A stretch of DNA of 64,000 nucleotides from WHSO01 sp963732875 (GCA_963732875.1 CAVTBD010000002.1:1612001-1676000); one strand, 5' to 3'. Numbered from the stretch's first letter, positions 8,351 through 17,156 are shown. Translations and numbers: made by a program. The notes: a model not told the origin generated them from the sequence alone.

Positions 8351-9481
8351 CTAGGTCTTTCCGGCCGCGATCACCTTCTTCATCACCGTCGGCAGCGCGT
8401 AGGACGCGAGCGCGTCGCGCGCGACCCATTGCGCACCCGTGCCGAAACGGTGCGCGTCGGACGCTTTCAGCGTCGCGCGCTTGACCGCGAGCTCGAGCCG
8501 GAAATGGGTGAACACGTGCACCACCTCGCCCGCGTCGCGCCATTCGGCGGCGGCGGGCGGGCGGGCCTCGGCCGCGGCCTCGCGCCCGTCGCCCCCTTCT
8601 TTCCAATCAGAGGACGGCACCTCCCACATGCCGCCCAGAAGCCCGCTTTCGGGGCGGCGGCGCAGCAGCACCGCGCCGTCGCGGTCGAGCGCGAGCCAGG
8701 CGGTGCCGCGCCGGGTCGGGCGCGCCGCCTTGCGGGCGCGGCGCGGCAGCTCGGCGGCGATGCCTTGAGCGCGCGCGGCGCAGCCCGCCGCCACCGGGCA
8801 CAGCACGCAGGCGGGATTGCGCGGCGCGCACAGGGTCGCGCCGAGGTCCATCATCGCCTGGGCGTAGTCGCCGGCGCGCTTCCGGGGCGTGAGCGTCTCG
8901 GCGAGCGCGCGCAGGCGCGGCTTGGCGCCCGGCAGCGGGTCCTCAACGGCGAACAGGCGTGCGATGACGCGCTCGACGTTGCCGTCCACCACGGTCGCGG
9001 GCTCGTCGTAAGAGATCGCGGCGATCGCCGCGGCGGTATAGGGCCCGATGCCGGGAAGTTCCTGCAGCCCGGCCGACGTGGCCGCGAAACGCCCGCCGTG
9101 CGCACGCGCCACGGCCTCGGCGCATTTCTTGAGGTTGCGGGCACGCGCGTAGTAGCCGAGCCCCTGCCACTCGGCGAGTACGTCGTCGAGCGAGGCCGCG
9201 GCGAGCGCGGCCACGTCGGGCCAGCGCGCGACGAAGCGCTCGAAATAGGGCCCGACCGTCGCCACCGTGGTCTGCTGCAGCATGATCTCCGACAGCCACA
9301 CGCGGTAGGGATCGGGCGTCTCGCCCGGCAGCGCGCGCCACGGCAGACGGCGGCGCGAACGGTCGTACCAGGCGAGCAGGTCGCGGGCGTGGCGCCCGGG
9401 GTCCGGCACCGGCGCATCTGCCATAGACGCGGGCGCGATCTTTTTCGGCTTGTTCCGGTGCGGGGCTTTGCGGGCGGTCAT
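8351..9481 (-). CDS. mutY: A/G-specific adenine DNA glycosylase
   Basis: The protein has 376 residues. SEIMLQQTTVATV carries the catalytic Glu65. The helix-hairpin-helix ELPGIGPYTAAAIAA precedes VVDGNVERV, with catalytic Asp166. The 4Fe-4S loop is C218-x6-C225-x2-C228-x5-C234. The C-terminal 130 residues form the MutT/NUDIX-like domain that reads 8-oxoguanine. The enzyme removes adenine mispaired with 8-oxoG. It converges with ccrM, with four bases between the stops, and diverges from the DUF721 gene across the hairpin-pair region. The order mutY, DUF721, dsbA-like, smc recurs in alphaproteobacteria. Confidence 0.94.
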   Translation of the reverse strand: MTARKAPHRNKPKKIAPASMADAPVPDPGRHARDLLAWYDRSRRRLPWRALPGETPDPYRVWLSEIMLQQTTVATVGPYFERFVARWPDVAALAAASLDDVLAEWQGLGYYARARNLKKCAEAVARAHGGRFAATSAGLQELPGIGPYTAAAIAAISYDEPATVVDGNVERVIARLFAVEDPLPGAKPRLRALAETLTPRKRAGDYAQAMMDLGATLCAPRNPACVLCPVAAGCAARAQGIAAELPRRARKAARPTRRGTAWLALDRDGAVLLRRRPESGLLGGMWEVPSSDWKEGGDGREAAAEARPPAAAEWRDAGEVVHVFTHFRLELAVKRATLKASDAHRFGTGAQWVARDALASYALPTVMKKVIAAGKT

Positions 9482-9517
9482 TTCCGGTCCATCATGGCGC
9501 GAGCCGGGTGCGCGCGC

Positions 9518-9592
9518 CAGTGTGGCGGATTTGAAGTTCCTGACGTTATTTGGGGCGGCGTCAAAAGGAACTTCAAATCCCTAACCACACTG
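9518..9592 (+). repeat. Structured hairpin element, copy 1
   Basis: CAGTGTGG (9518-9525) pairs with CCACACTG (9585-9592). After a 1-by-4 internal loop (C versus CTAA), the 14-bp arms GGATTTGAAGTTCC (9527-9540) and GGAACTTCAAATCC (9567-9580) pair perfectly. TGACG and CGTCA then close a 13-nt apical loop ending GGGGCGG. It lies in the mutY/DUF721 divergent gap and is homologous to the inverted copy 13 bases downstream. Confidence 0.85.
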
Positions 9593-9605
9593 GAAACATA
9601 TAGTT

Positions 9606-9683
9606 TCTGGTGTCGTTCCGGTTCAGAAGTTCGCCAGGAGGCCGCCCCGAATATGAAGCGAACTTCTGAACCACGACACCAGA
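9606..9683 (-). repeat. Structured hairpin element, inverted copy 2
   Basis: TCTGGTGTCG (9606-9615) pairs with CGACACCAGA (9674-9683). The 15-bp arms GGTTCAGAAGTTCGC (9620-9634) and GCGAACTTCTGAACC (9658-9672) pair perfectly. Read on the minus strand it repeats copy 1: the same 1-by-4 internal loop (T versus GGAA), a homologous stem with paired base changes, and the loop motif ATTCGGGGCGGCCTC against copy 1's ATTTGGGGCGGCGTC. The DUF721 start lies 37 bases downstream. Confidence 0.85.
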
Positions 9684-9720
9684 GCCTGCCCGCCGCCCTT
9701 CCCCGACCCGCCGGAACCCC

Positions 9721-10233
9721 ATGGCCGCAGCCGACGACAAGACGCCCCAGTACCGCCGCGGCATGACCACGCTGGGCCAGAGCGTCAACCGCGTCACCAC
9801 GCCTGCGCTACGTCGGCGCGGCTTCGCCGAGGCCGCCATCGTCACCGACTGGCCGACCATCGTCGGCCGGCCGCTGTGCGACCACACGCGTCCGTCGCGC
9901 ATCGTGTTCCCGCGGGGCGAACGCCTCGAGGGCACCCTGCACCTGGTGGTGACCGGCGCATTCGCGCCCGAGGTGCAGCATCTCGCGCCGCAGATCATCG
10001 AGCGCATCAACGGGCATTTCGGCTATCGCGCCATCGCCCGCATGGAGCTGCACCACGGCCGGGTCGTGCCGCGCGAGGGGGCCGGCGCCGTCCCCGACGA
10101 CGCCGGGGTCGAGCCGGGCCCGGCGGTCACCGAGGCCATCGGCGCGGTCGGCGAGGGCCCGCTCAAGGACGCGCTCACCCGCCTCGCCCGGGCGCGCGCG
10201 GCAGCCGAGGCGAAACCGCGCAAGCGGCGCTGA
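9721..10233 (+). CDS. DUF721 domain protein (DciA-like)
   Basis: The protein has 170 residues. The conserved DUF721 core runs from about residue 14 to 110: a helical N-terminus (LGQSVNRVTTPALRRRGFAEAAIVTDWPTIVGRPLCDHT), then a beta-rich part with LHLVVTGAFAPEVQHLAPQIIERINGHFGY. The domain is shared with DciA, which recruits the replicative helicase DnaB in bacteria lacking DnaC. That role is a family inference; the acidic and basic C-terminal tail is variable. The ATG follows a GC-rich leader with no clear Shine-Dalgarno sequence. The two covarying hairpins occupy that leader. Confidence 0.82.
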   Translation: MAAADDKTPQYRRGMTTLGQSVNRVTTPALRRRGFAEAAIVTDWPTIVGRPLCDHTRPSRIVFPRGERLEGTLHLVVTGAFAPEVQHLAPQIIERINGHFGYRAIARMELHHGRVVPREGAGAVPDDAGVEPGPAVTEAIGAVGEGPLKDALTRLARARAAAEAKPRKRR

Positions 10234-10345
10234 CACGTCCACCGCCGGGCTGTCCCGGCGTCGTCTCATTTCTGTGGATAGTTGTAACTCAAGGCTTTAC
10301 GCCCCGGCGAGGCGGACGCTATATTTTGTAGCAAGGGAGTCATTG

Positions 10346-11053
10346 ATGCGTCATATGTTGTTGATTTTGGGGGCAGTCGCCGTCCTCGTCGTGGGCGGGG
10401 TCGCGCTCTACCAGTGGCGCGGCGAGCCGCCGCCGGCGGCGCCGGCGGCGACCGCCGTCAAGGACGCCAAGCCGGCCGCCGAAACGGCGACGCCGGAAGA
10501 GATCGCCAGGACCAAGGCGGTGCAGGCCGACGACCTGGCGCTCGGCAAGGCCGATGCGCCGGTGACCGTGTTCGAGTACGCCTCGCTCACCTGCCCGCAT
10601 TGCCGCGAGTTCCACGAGAAGATGTTTCCCGCCATCAAGACCGCCTACGTCGATACCGGCAAAGTACGCTTCGTCATGCGCGACTTCCCGCTCGACAAGG
10701 CCGCGCTCGCCGCCGCCATGGTGGCGCGCTGCGCCGGGCCGGACCGCCGCTTCGCCATGATCAGCCTGTTCTTCAACCGCCAGGAGGGCTGGGCCGGATC
10801 GCAGGATCCGATCTCCGCCATGGCCAAGGTCGCCGGTCTCGCCGGCATGAGCGAGGCCGACGTCTCCGCCTGCCTCAAGAACGACACGGTGCAGCATGCC
10901 GTGCTCGACCAGCGCCTGTTGGCGGAGAAAGTGTTCGACGTCGACGCCACGCCCACCTTCATCATCAACGGCACCAAGCATCCCGGCGAGCAGACCCTGG
11001 AAGAGTTCAAGGCCATCGTCGATCCGCTTCTCGCCAAGTCCACCACCAAGTAG
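10346..11053 (+). CDS. Membrane-anchored DsbA-family thiol oxidoreductase
   Basis: The protein has 235 residues. Residues 1-24 form one hydrophobic anchor, followed by an alanine/proline-rich linker. The thioredoxin-fold domain has the active site YASLTCPHCREFH (Cys83-Pro-His-Cys86) and the cis-proline loop ATPTFIING near residue 205. CPHC is the DsbA pair, so it probably oxidises or reshuffles disulfides in the periplasm. The start was moved in from 10274 because AGGGAG lies about seven bases before the ATG at 10346 and the protein then begins with its signal anchor. The smc gene starts 15 bases after its stop, so they are likely co-transcribed. Confidence 0.88.
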   Translation: MRHMLLILGAVAVLVVGGVALYQWRGEPPPAAPAATAVKDAKPAAETATPEEIARTKAVQADDLALGKADAPVTVFEYASLTCPHCREFHEKMFPAIKTAYVDTGKVRFVMRDFPLDKAALAAAMVARCAGPDRRFAMISLFFNRQEGWAGSQDPISAMAKVAGLAGMSEADVSACLKNDTVQHAVLDQRLLAEKVFDVDATPTFIINGTKHPGEQTLEEFKAIVDPLLAKSTTK

Positions 11054-11068
11054 GGGAAGGGTCCGCGC

Positions 11069-14000
11069 GTGCAGTTCTCCAAGCTCTCACTCTCCGGTTT
11101 CAAGTCCTTCGTCGACGAGACCGAGCTCCTGATCGAGCCCGGCACCACCGGCATCGTCGGCCCCAACGGCTGCGGCAAGTCCAACCTCGTGGACGCGCTG
11201 CGCTGGTGCATGGGCGAGATCTCGGCGCGCAAGATGCGCGGCGAGGGCATGGACGACGTCATCTTCGGCGGCACCGTCAACCGGCCCGCCCGCAACCTCG
11301 CCCAGGTGGCGCTGCATCTCGACAATTCGTCGCGCACCGCGCCCGCCGCGTTCAACGACGCCGACGCGCTCGAGATCGTGCGCAAGATCGAGCGCGGCAC
11401 CGGGTCGGCCTACCAGGTCAACGGCCGGGACGTGCGCGCCCGCGACGTGCAGCTCTTGTTCGCCGACGCCGCCACCGGCTCGCGCTCGACCGCGCTGGTG
11501 AGCCAGGGCCAGATCGAGGCCCTGATCCAGGCGAAGCCGGTCAACCGGCGCGGCATCCTGGAGGAGGCCGCCGGCATCACCGGCCTGTACTCGCGCCGCC
11601 ACGAGGCCGAGCTGCGCCTCAAGGCCGCCGAGGGCAACCTCGAGCGCCTCGAGGACGTGATCGCGGCGCTCGAATCCCAGCTCCAGAACCTCAAGAAGCA
11701 GGCGCGCCAGGCGACCCGCTACAAGAATCTGTCGGACCTGATCCGCAAGGCCGAGGCCGCCGTGCTGCACCTGCGCTGGACCGCGGCCGAAGCCGCCGCC
11801 GCCGAGAGCGGCGAGCGCCTCGCCGCCACCGAGCGGCGCGTGGGCGAGCTGACCCAGGAGGCCGCCGCCGCCGCGACCCGCGAGGCCGAGGCATCGGAAG
11901 CCCTGCCGCCGCTGCGCCAGGCCGAAGCCGAGGCCGCCGCCGCGCTGCAGCGCCTGACGCTGGCGCGCGACGCGCTGGCCGAGGAAGAGGCGCGCGTCAC
12001 CCGCGAACTGGAAGCGGCGCGCGGGCGCGTCGCCCAGTACGGCGAGGACCGCGCGCGCGAGGCAAGCCGGCTCGCCGATGCCGAGGGCGCGGTACGCCGG
12101 CTCGAGGCGGAGCGTGCCGAGCTGACTGAGGCCGCCGAGGCCGAGGCCGCCGCCGAGACCGAGGCCGAGACCGCGCTCGAGGCCGCGCGCATCGAGGCCC
12201 AGATGGTCGAGACCCAGCTGTCCGAGCTGTCCCAGCGCGTCGCCGCCGCCGAGGCGCGCCGCGCCGACCTCGCCAACCGCCTGATCGGCATCGAGGCGCG
12301 CAAGGCGCGGCTCAACGACCGCAAGGCCGAGGCCGAGAAGACCCGCGCCGCCATCGCCGCCGAGCCCGGCAACCGCGAGGAAGTGGCGGTGCTGGAGGCT
12401 GCCATCGAGACCGCCCGCCAGGCGCTCGAGGACCTGCGCGCCCGCGTCGCCACCGCCGAGGAAGACCGCACCAAGCGCGAGGACGCCGAGCGTGCGGCCC
12501 GCGAAAATCTCCGCGCCGAGGAGGCCGAGACCGCGCGCCTCAAGGCCGAGGCACGCGCGCTCACGGAACTGCTCGCAACCGACGAGAACGACCTGTGGCC
12601 GCCGCTGATCGACGCGGTGTCGGTCGATTCGGGCTACGAGGACGCGCTCGGCGCGGCACTCGGCGACGACCTCGCCGCGCCCGCCAACGAAGCCGCCCCC
12701 GTGCACTGGCGCACGCTCGGCCCGCTCGCCGAGCCGCGCGCGCTGCCCGAAGGCGTCGAGCCGCTCGCGCGCTTCGTGCGCGCCCCCGGCGCGCTCACCC
12801 GGCGCCTGTCGCAGGTGGGCGTGGTCGCCGATGCCGAAACCGGCCAGCGTCTCGCCGCGCAGCTCGCGGTCGGCCAGCGGCTCGTCTCCCGGGACGGCCG
12901 GCTGTGGCGCTGGGACGGCTTCACGGTCGCCGACAACGAGGCTACCGCCGCCGCGCGCCGGCTCGCCCAACGCAACCGCCTCGCCGTGATCCAGGGCGAC
13001 ATCGCCGCCGCCGAGCGCCGCCTCGCCGAGGTCAAGGCCGCGTTCGAGCGCGCCGCCGCCGACAGCCAGGAAGCGGCCGAGCGCGAACGCACCCTGCGCG
13101 CCCATGCACGCGACCTCGAGACCGACCTCGAGACCAAGCGCGAGGAGCGCGGCCGCCTGATCCACGAGGCCGCCGAGACCAACTCGCGCCTGCAGGCCGC
13201 GGAAGAGGCCATCCAGCGCCTCGGCGCCGACATCGAGGAGGCCGAGCGCGAGCTCGCCGACGTGCGCACATCCCAGGCCGCGCTCGCCGACACCGACCAG
13301 CACCGCGCCCGGCTCGAGGAGCTGCGCCGCGACGTCAACGACATGCGCGCGGCACTGGCCGAGCGCCAGCGCGCCTACGACCTGCTCGCGCGCGAGGCCG
13401 AGGCCCGGCGCCAGCGGCTCGCCGCCATCGAGGGCGAGATCGCGTCCTGGTCCGGGCGCGCCGAGGGGGCCCGCGCCCAGGTCGCCGAGTTCGAGAGCCG
13501 CCGCGCGGCCGCCGAGGCCGAAGTGACCGCCCTCGCCCCGCGCCCGGCCGAGATCGCCGCCGAACGCATGGGCCTCGGCGACAAGGTCGAGGCCGCCGAA
13601 CAGGCGCGCGGCGTCGCCGCCGACGCGCTGGCCGTCGCCGAACGCGCCCTCAGGGACGCCGACGAGGCACTCAAGGCCAAGGAAAGCGCGCTCTCGGCCG
13701 CGCGCGAGGACCGCGTGCGCGCCGAAGGCCTGGTCGAGCAGGCGCGCCAGACCATCACCGCGCTGCGCGAGCGCGTCGCCGAGCGGCTCGAAGCCACGCT
13801 CGACGAGCTGATGGCCATCGGCGAGCTCAAGCCCGACAACCTGCCCGACGCCGAGCAGGCCGAGCACCGCCTGGAGCGCCTCCTGCGCGAGCGCGACAAC
13901 ATGGGCCCCGTCAACCTGCGCGCCCACCAGGAAGCCGAGGAGCTGGGCGAGCAGATCACCTCCATGGAGACCGAACGCGAAGACCTGGTGAAAGCCATCG

Positions 14001-14527
14001 CGCGCCTGCGCCACGGCATCGGCGAGCTCAACCGCGAGGGCCGCCAGCGTTTCGTTGCCGCCTTCGAGCAGGTCAACGCGCATTTCAGCGATCTGTTCAC
14101 CCGCCTGTTCGGCGGCGGCCGCGCGCACCTGGAGCTGACCGAGTCCGACGACCCGCTGGAGGCCGGCCTCGAGATCATGGCGAGCCCGCCGGGCAAGCGC
14201 CTGCAGGTGCTGTCGCTGCTCTCGGGCGGCGAGAAGGCGCTCACCACCATCGCGCTCCTGTTCGCCGTGTTCCTGACCAATCCGGCGCCGATCTGCGTAC
14301 TGGACGAGGTGGACGCGCCCCTCGACGATTCCAACGTGACCCGCTTCTGCACCCTGGTGGAGGAGCTGGCGCGCTCCGGCAACACCCGGTTCCTGCTGGT
14401 GACCCACCACCGCATCACCATGGCGCGCATGGACCGGCTGTTCGGCGTGACCATGCCGGAGCGCGGCGTTTCTCGCCTCGTTTCGGTCGACCTGCAGGGG
14501 GTTTCCCACCTCAAGGCGATCGCCTGA
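11069..14527 (+). CDS. smc: Chromosome segregation protein SMC
   Basis: The protein has 1152 residues. The Walker A motif GPNGCGKS is at 31-38. Two long alanine/glutamate-rich coiled coils (about 165-500 and 665-1000) flank a hinge. The signature LSGGEKAL is near 1053 and Walker B ICVLDEVDAPLDD near 1078. Q-loop residues (ALVSQGQIEALIQAKP) are present near 145. The dimer, with ScpA and ScpB, compacts and resolves the chromosome. The GTG start at 11069 is supported by the family start MQFSKLSLSGFKSF. ScpA and ScpB are not in the window. Confidence 0.96.
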   Translation: MQFSKLSLSGFKSFVDETELLIEPGTTGIVGPNGCGKSNLVDALRWCMGEISARKMRGEGMDDVIFGGTVNRPARNLAQVALHLDNSSRTAPAAFNDADALEIVRKIERGTGSAYQVNGRDVRARDVQLLFADAATGSRSTALVSQGQIEALIQAKPVNRRGILEEAAGITGLYSRRHEAELRLKAAEGNLERLEDVIAALESQLQNLKKQARQATRYKNLSDLIRKAEAAVLHLRWTAAEAAAAESGERLAATERRVGELTQEAAAAATREAEASEALPPLRQAEAEAAAALQRLTLARDALAEEEARVTRELEAARGRVAQYGEDRAREASRLADAEGAVRRLEAERAELTEAAEAEAAAETEAETALEAARIEAQMVETQLSELSQRVAAAEARRADLANRLIGIEARKARLNDRKAEAEKTRAAIAAEPGNREEVAVLEAAIETARQALEDLRARVATAEEDRTKREDAERAARENLRAEEAETARLKAEARALTELLATDENDLWPPLIDAVSVDSGYEDALGAALGDDLAAPANEAAPVHWRTLGPLAEPRALPEGVEPLARFVRAPGALTRRLSQVGVVADAETGQRLAAQLAVGQRLVSRDGRLWRWDGFTVADNEATAAARRLAQRNRLAVIQGDIAAAERRLAEVKAAFERAAADSQEAAERERTLRAHARDLETDLETKREERGRLIHEAAETNSRLQAAEEAIQRLGADIEEAERELADVRTSQAALADTDQHRARLEELRRDVNDMRAALAERQRAYDLLAREAEARRQRLAAIEGEIASWSGRAEGARAQVAEFESRRAAAEAEVTALAPRPAEIAAERMGLGDKVEAAEQARGVAADALAVAERALRDADEALKAKESALSAAREDRVRAEGLVEQARQTITALRERVAERLEATLDELMAIGELKPDNLPDAEQAEHRLERLLRERDNMGPVNLRAHQEAEELGEQITSMETEREDLVKAIARLRHGIGELNREGRQRFVAAFEQVNAHFSDLFTRLFGGGRAHLELTESDDPLEAGLEIMASPPGKRLQVLSLLSGGEKALTTIALLFAVFLTNPAPICVLDEVDAPLDDSNVTRFCTLVEELARSGNTRFLLVTHHRITMARMDRLFGVTMPERGVSRLVSVDLQGVSHLKAIA

Positions 14528-14581
14528 CGCACACGCGTTTTTTGCTTTTCTATCAGTAGTTTAATGCCGGGGTTTTGGGCC

Positions 14582-14610
14582 TTGACAGCCCTAGCCCCGG
14601 CCCGTAAGGT
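14582..14610 (+). promoter_or_regulatory. Promoter of the F0 ATP synthase operon
   Basis: TTGACA (14582-14587), a 17-bp spacer and TAAGGT (14605-14610) make a good sigma-70-type promoter in the 170-bp gap between smc and atpI. The leader downstream holds GC-rich hairpins (GCCCTTTCGGGC near 14635) and an 8-T tract at about 14661-14668. That tract may be the end of smc transcription or an attenuator. Confidence 0.55.
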
Positions 14611-14697
14611 GCCCGCGCTTTCGCCGGGCGACGCGGCCCTTTCGGGCGGTTTCGGGGGCTTTTTTTTGGAACCAGCGACGCCATCACCGAGGACGGG

Positions 14698-15063
14698 ATG
14701 ACCGATCGGGACCCGCACCCATCCGGGAAATCCCTCGCGGACCTGAAAGCACGGCTCGCCGCCGCGCGCAGGCGCGGGGAGGAGCCGGGGGCCAGGACGC
14801 ACGGTCGCGCCGACATGAGCGGCGGCGGCATGGCGCTCCGGGTGGGCATCGAGATGGTGGGCACGCTCGCCGTCGGCGTATTCATCGGCTGGGGACTCGA
14901 CCGCTGGTTGGGAACCAAACCCTGGCTGATGATCGTATTTTTCTTTCTTGGGGCCGCGGCGGGCGTCCTCAATGTCTACCGGGCGGTGAGCAATCTCAGT
15001 CTCGCCCCGGGCAATAGCCGGGACGGAGACGACTCCGACGACCCGACCGGCGGCAAGAGTTAG
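14698..15063 (+). CDS. atpI: ATP synthase accessory protein AtpI
   Basis: The protein has 121 residues. A charged N-terminal part (ADLKARLAAARRRGEE) precedes two transmembrane helices, MALRVGIEMVGTLAVGVFIG and WLMIVFFFLGAAAGVLNVY, joined by the conserved GLDRWLGTKP turn. This is the AtpI/AtpZ family, which assists assembly of the c-ring or carries Mg2+. It is the first gene of the F0 operon atpI-B-E-F'-F, and atpB follows after 19 bases. The ATG at 14698 is the most upstream start; a shorter form starting in the hydrophobic part is possible. Confidence 0.88.
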   Translation: MTDRDPHPSGKSLADLKARLAAARRRGEEPGARTHGRADMSGGGMALRVGIEMVGTLAVGVFIGWGLDRWLGTKPWLMIVFFFLGAAAGVLNVYRAVSNLSLAPGNSRDGDDSDDPTGGKS

Positions 15064-15082
15064 CGGGGGAACAGGAAAGACC

Positions 15083-15805
15083 GTGGCAACGCCCCTTCAT
15101 CAGTTCGAAATCCAGACCATCGCCCCCGTGCACATCGGCGGGGTCAACGCCTCCTTCACCAACTCCTCGCTGCTCATGGTTATCGCCATCACCGCGGTCA
15201 CCGCCTTCCTGGTGCTCGGCATGCGCCGGCGCGCGCTGGTGCCGAGCCGATGGCAGTCCATGGCCGAACTCAGTTACGAGTTCGTCGCCGGCATGGTGCG
15301 CGACAACGTAGGCCACGAGGGACGGGCCTATTTCCCGTTCATCTTCACGTTGTTCATGTTCATCCTGTTCTGCAACGCCTTCGGCCTGCTCCCCTATTCC
15401 TTCACCGTCACCAGCCACATCGTCGTCACCTTCGCCATGGCGGCGACCATCTTCGCCGGCGTGACCGTGATCGGCATGGTCAAGCACGGCTTCCGGTTCC
15501 TGACCTTCTTCATTCCCAAGGGCGTGCCCGCCTACATGATGCCGCTGCTGGTGCCGATCGAGATCCTGAGCTACCTCGCCCGCCCGGTGACGCTCAGCCT
15601 GCGACTGTTCGCCAACATGATGGCCGGCCACACCATGCTCAAGGTGTTCGCGGGCTTCGTGGTGGCCCTTGGCGTGTTCGGCGTGGCGCCGCTCATCGTG
15701 ATCATCGCGCTCTATTCCCTCGAGGTGATCGTCGCCGTGCTCCAGGCCTACGTGTTCACCATCATCACCTGCCTCTACCTCAGCGACGCGCTGCACCTCC
15801 ACTAG
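15083..15805 (+). CDS. atpB: F0 ATP synthase subunit a
   Basis: The protein has 240 residues with about six membrane helices. The helix SLRLFANMMAGHTMLKV near residue 172 carries the essential arginine that faces the c-ring. EVIVAVLQAYVFTIITCLYLSDALHLH is the family C-terminal signature. Subunit a forms the proton half-channels of the stator. The start is a GTG with AGGA six bases upstream. The operon has the F0 genes only, as in most alphaproteobacteria, where the F1 genes are elsewhere. Confidence 0.95.
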   Translation: MATPLHQFEIQTIAPVHIGGVNASFTNSSLLMVIAITAVTAFLVLGMRRRALVPSRWQSMAELSYEFVAGMVRDNVGHEGRAYFPFIFTLFMFILFCNAFGLLPYSFTVTSHIVVTFAMAATIFAGVTVIGMVKHGFRFLTFFIPKGVPAYMMPLLVPIEILSYLARPVTLSLRLFANMMAGHTMLKVFAGFVVALGVFGVAPLIVIIALYSLEVIVAVLQAYVFTIITCLYLSDALHLH

Positions 15806-15851
15806 GTCGGCCGTTTTTTCACAACCGTCAGATACGAAAAGGAATTGAAAC

Positions 15852-16079
15852 ATGAGTGTTGAAGCCGCGAAGTTGATCGGCGCCGGTCTTGCGGTCATCG
15901 GCCTTTCGGGCGTTGGCATCGGTATCGGCAACGTGTTCGCCTCCTTCATCAGCTCGGTGGCCCGCAACCCGGCCTCCCAGGCGACCATCTTCCCGACCAC
16001 CATGCTGGGCTTCGCCCTGGTCGAGGCGGTCGCGCTGTACGCGCTGCTGATCGCGTTCCTGATCCTGTTCGCGTTCTAA
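15852..16079 (+). CDS. atpE: F0 ATP synthase subunit c
   Basis: This is a 75-residue hairpin of two membrane helices around the loop SSVARNPASQ. The glycine-repeat packing motif GVGIGIGNVFAS is in helix 1, and the ion-binding carboxylate Glu58 (GFALVEAVALYALL) is in helix 2. No sodium-binding pattern (Q in helix 1 with E-S/T in helix 2) is seen, so the ring is expected to be proton-driven. It lies 46 bases after atpB, with AAAGGAA before the ATG. Confidence 0.96.
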   Translation: MSVEAAKLIGAGLAVIGLSGVGIGIGNVFASFISSVARNPASQATIFPTTMLGFALVEAVALYALLIAFLILFAF

Positions 16080-16112
16080 GCGACCGGCCCCGTCTAACGG
16101 AGATACCGGCCC

Positions 16113-16604
16113 ATGCCCCAGCTCGACGTCACGACCTTCCCGCCGCAGCTCGTCTGGCTCGCCATCAGCTTCCTCGTCCTGTACCTGCTGATGTCGCGCG
16201 TCGCGCTGCCGCGCATCAGTGACGTGCTGGAGGAGCGCCGCCGCCGCCGCGAGGACAACCTCGCGAAAGCGGAGGACCTGGAGAAGGAAGCCGAGGCCGT
16301 ATCCCAGGCCTACGAGGGGGTTCTCGCCAAGTCGCGCGGCGACGCCCATGCCCGTATCGCGGCGGCCGGGGAGGCCGCCAAGCAGCGGGCCGAGGCGGAG
16401 GTCGCAAAGCTCGCCGCCGAGCTGCGCGGCAAGACCCAGGCGGCCGAGGCCGCGATCGCCGAGGCGCGATCGAGCGCCCTCTCCGACGCGGCTGGCATCG
16501 CCGCCGAGGTGGCTCAGCTCGCCGCCAGCAAGGTCGCCGGGCTCGTCGTGGATGAGGCATCGGCACGGGCCGCGGCGGACGCCGCGAGAAAGGCACGGGC
16601 ATGA
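16113..16604 (+). CDS. atpG: F0 ATP synthase subunit b'
   Basis: The protein has 163 residues: one N-terminal membrane helix (LVWLAISFLVLYLLMSRVALP) and then a long charged coiled coil (EERRRRREDNLAKAEDLEKE onward). In alphaproteobacteria and chloroplasts the peripheral stalk is a heterodimer of two b-type proteins. Position directly after atpE and before the second b gene identifies this one as b' (AtpF'/AtpG/AtpX). Its stop overlaps the start of atpF by four bases, so expression of the pair is translationally coupled. Confidence 0.9.
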   Translation: MPQLDVTTFPPQLVWLAISFLVLYLLMSRVALPRISDVLEERRRRREDNLAKAEDLEKEAEAVSQAYEGVLAKSRGDAHARIAAAGEAAKQRAEAEVAKLAAELRGKTQAAEAAIAEARSSALSDAAGIAAEVAQLAASKVAGLVVDEASARAAADAARKARA

Positions 16605-17140
16605 TCATCGCCGTGGCACAAGCCGCCGAGGCCGCGGGCGCAGCCCACGAAGCCTCGTTCTGGCAGGAGCCGGAGACCTGGCTCACGGTCGCCTTCGTAA
16701 TCTTCGTCGCGCTCTTGGCCAAGCCGGTGTGGAAGCGCCTCACCGGCGGGCTCGACGCCCGCGCCGCACAGATCGAGGAAGAGCTGGAAGAGGCCCGCCG
16801 CCTGCGCGACGAGGCCCAGGCGACGCTCGCCGCCTACCAGCGCAAGCAGCGCGACGCCGCCAAGGAAGCCGAGCAGATCCTCCACCACGCCGAGGAGGAG
16901 GCCAGGCGCGTCACCGCCAATACCGAGAAGGCGCTGGCCGACACCCTCAAGCGCCACGCCGTGCTGACCGACGAGAAGATCGCCCAGGCCCAGGCCCGGG
17001 CGGTGGAGGAGGTCAAGGCCGAGGCGGTCGAGATCGCGCTGGCCGCGACCCGGCGCCTGTTGCAGGAGCGCCTCGACGAGGCCCGCGGCGACGCGCTGGT
17101 GGACCAGGCGATCACGGACATCCCCGCCAAGTTCAACTAG
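16601..17140 (+). CDS. atpF: F0 ATP synthase subunit b
   Basis: The protein has 179 residues. A hydrophobic segment (ETWLTVAFVIFVALLAKPVW) anchors it, and a helical stalk with heptad-like alanine, glutamate and arginine spacing follows (EELEEARRLRDEAQATLAAYQRKQRDAAKEAEQ, interrupted only by helix-compatible residues). The extra N-terminal segment before the helix is usual for this alphaproteobacterial b. It pairs with b' to hold F1 against rotation. It is the last gene of the operon; a strong hairpin terminator follows 17 bases after the stop. Confidence 0.92.
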   Translation: MIIAVAQAAEAAGAAHEASFWQEPETWLTVAFVIFVALLAKPVWKRLTGGLDARAAQIEEELEEARRLRDEAQATLAAYQRKQRDAAKEAEQILHHAEEEARRVTANTEKALADTLKRHAVLTDEKIAQAQARAVEEVKAEAVEIALAATRRLLQERLDEARGDALVDQAITDIPAKFN

Positions 17141-17156
17141 CCGCGCGCAGCGGACC

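Noticed and set aside
11087..14509. 1140-codon open frame on the minus strand across smc
   Set aside because: It is exactly antisense to a clear SMC gene and has the Gly/Ala/Arg-rich, domain-free composition of high-GC shadow frames.
14611..14697. Riboswitch or attenuator in the atpI leader
   Set aside because: Hairpins and an 8-T tract are present but do not form one clean terminator or match a known RNA family; recorded only with the promoter.
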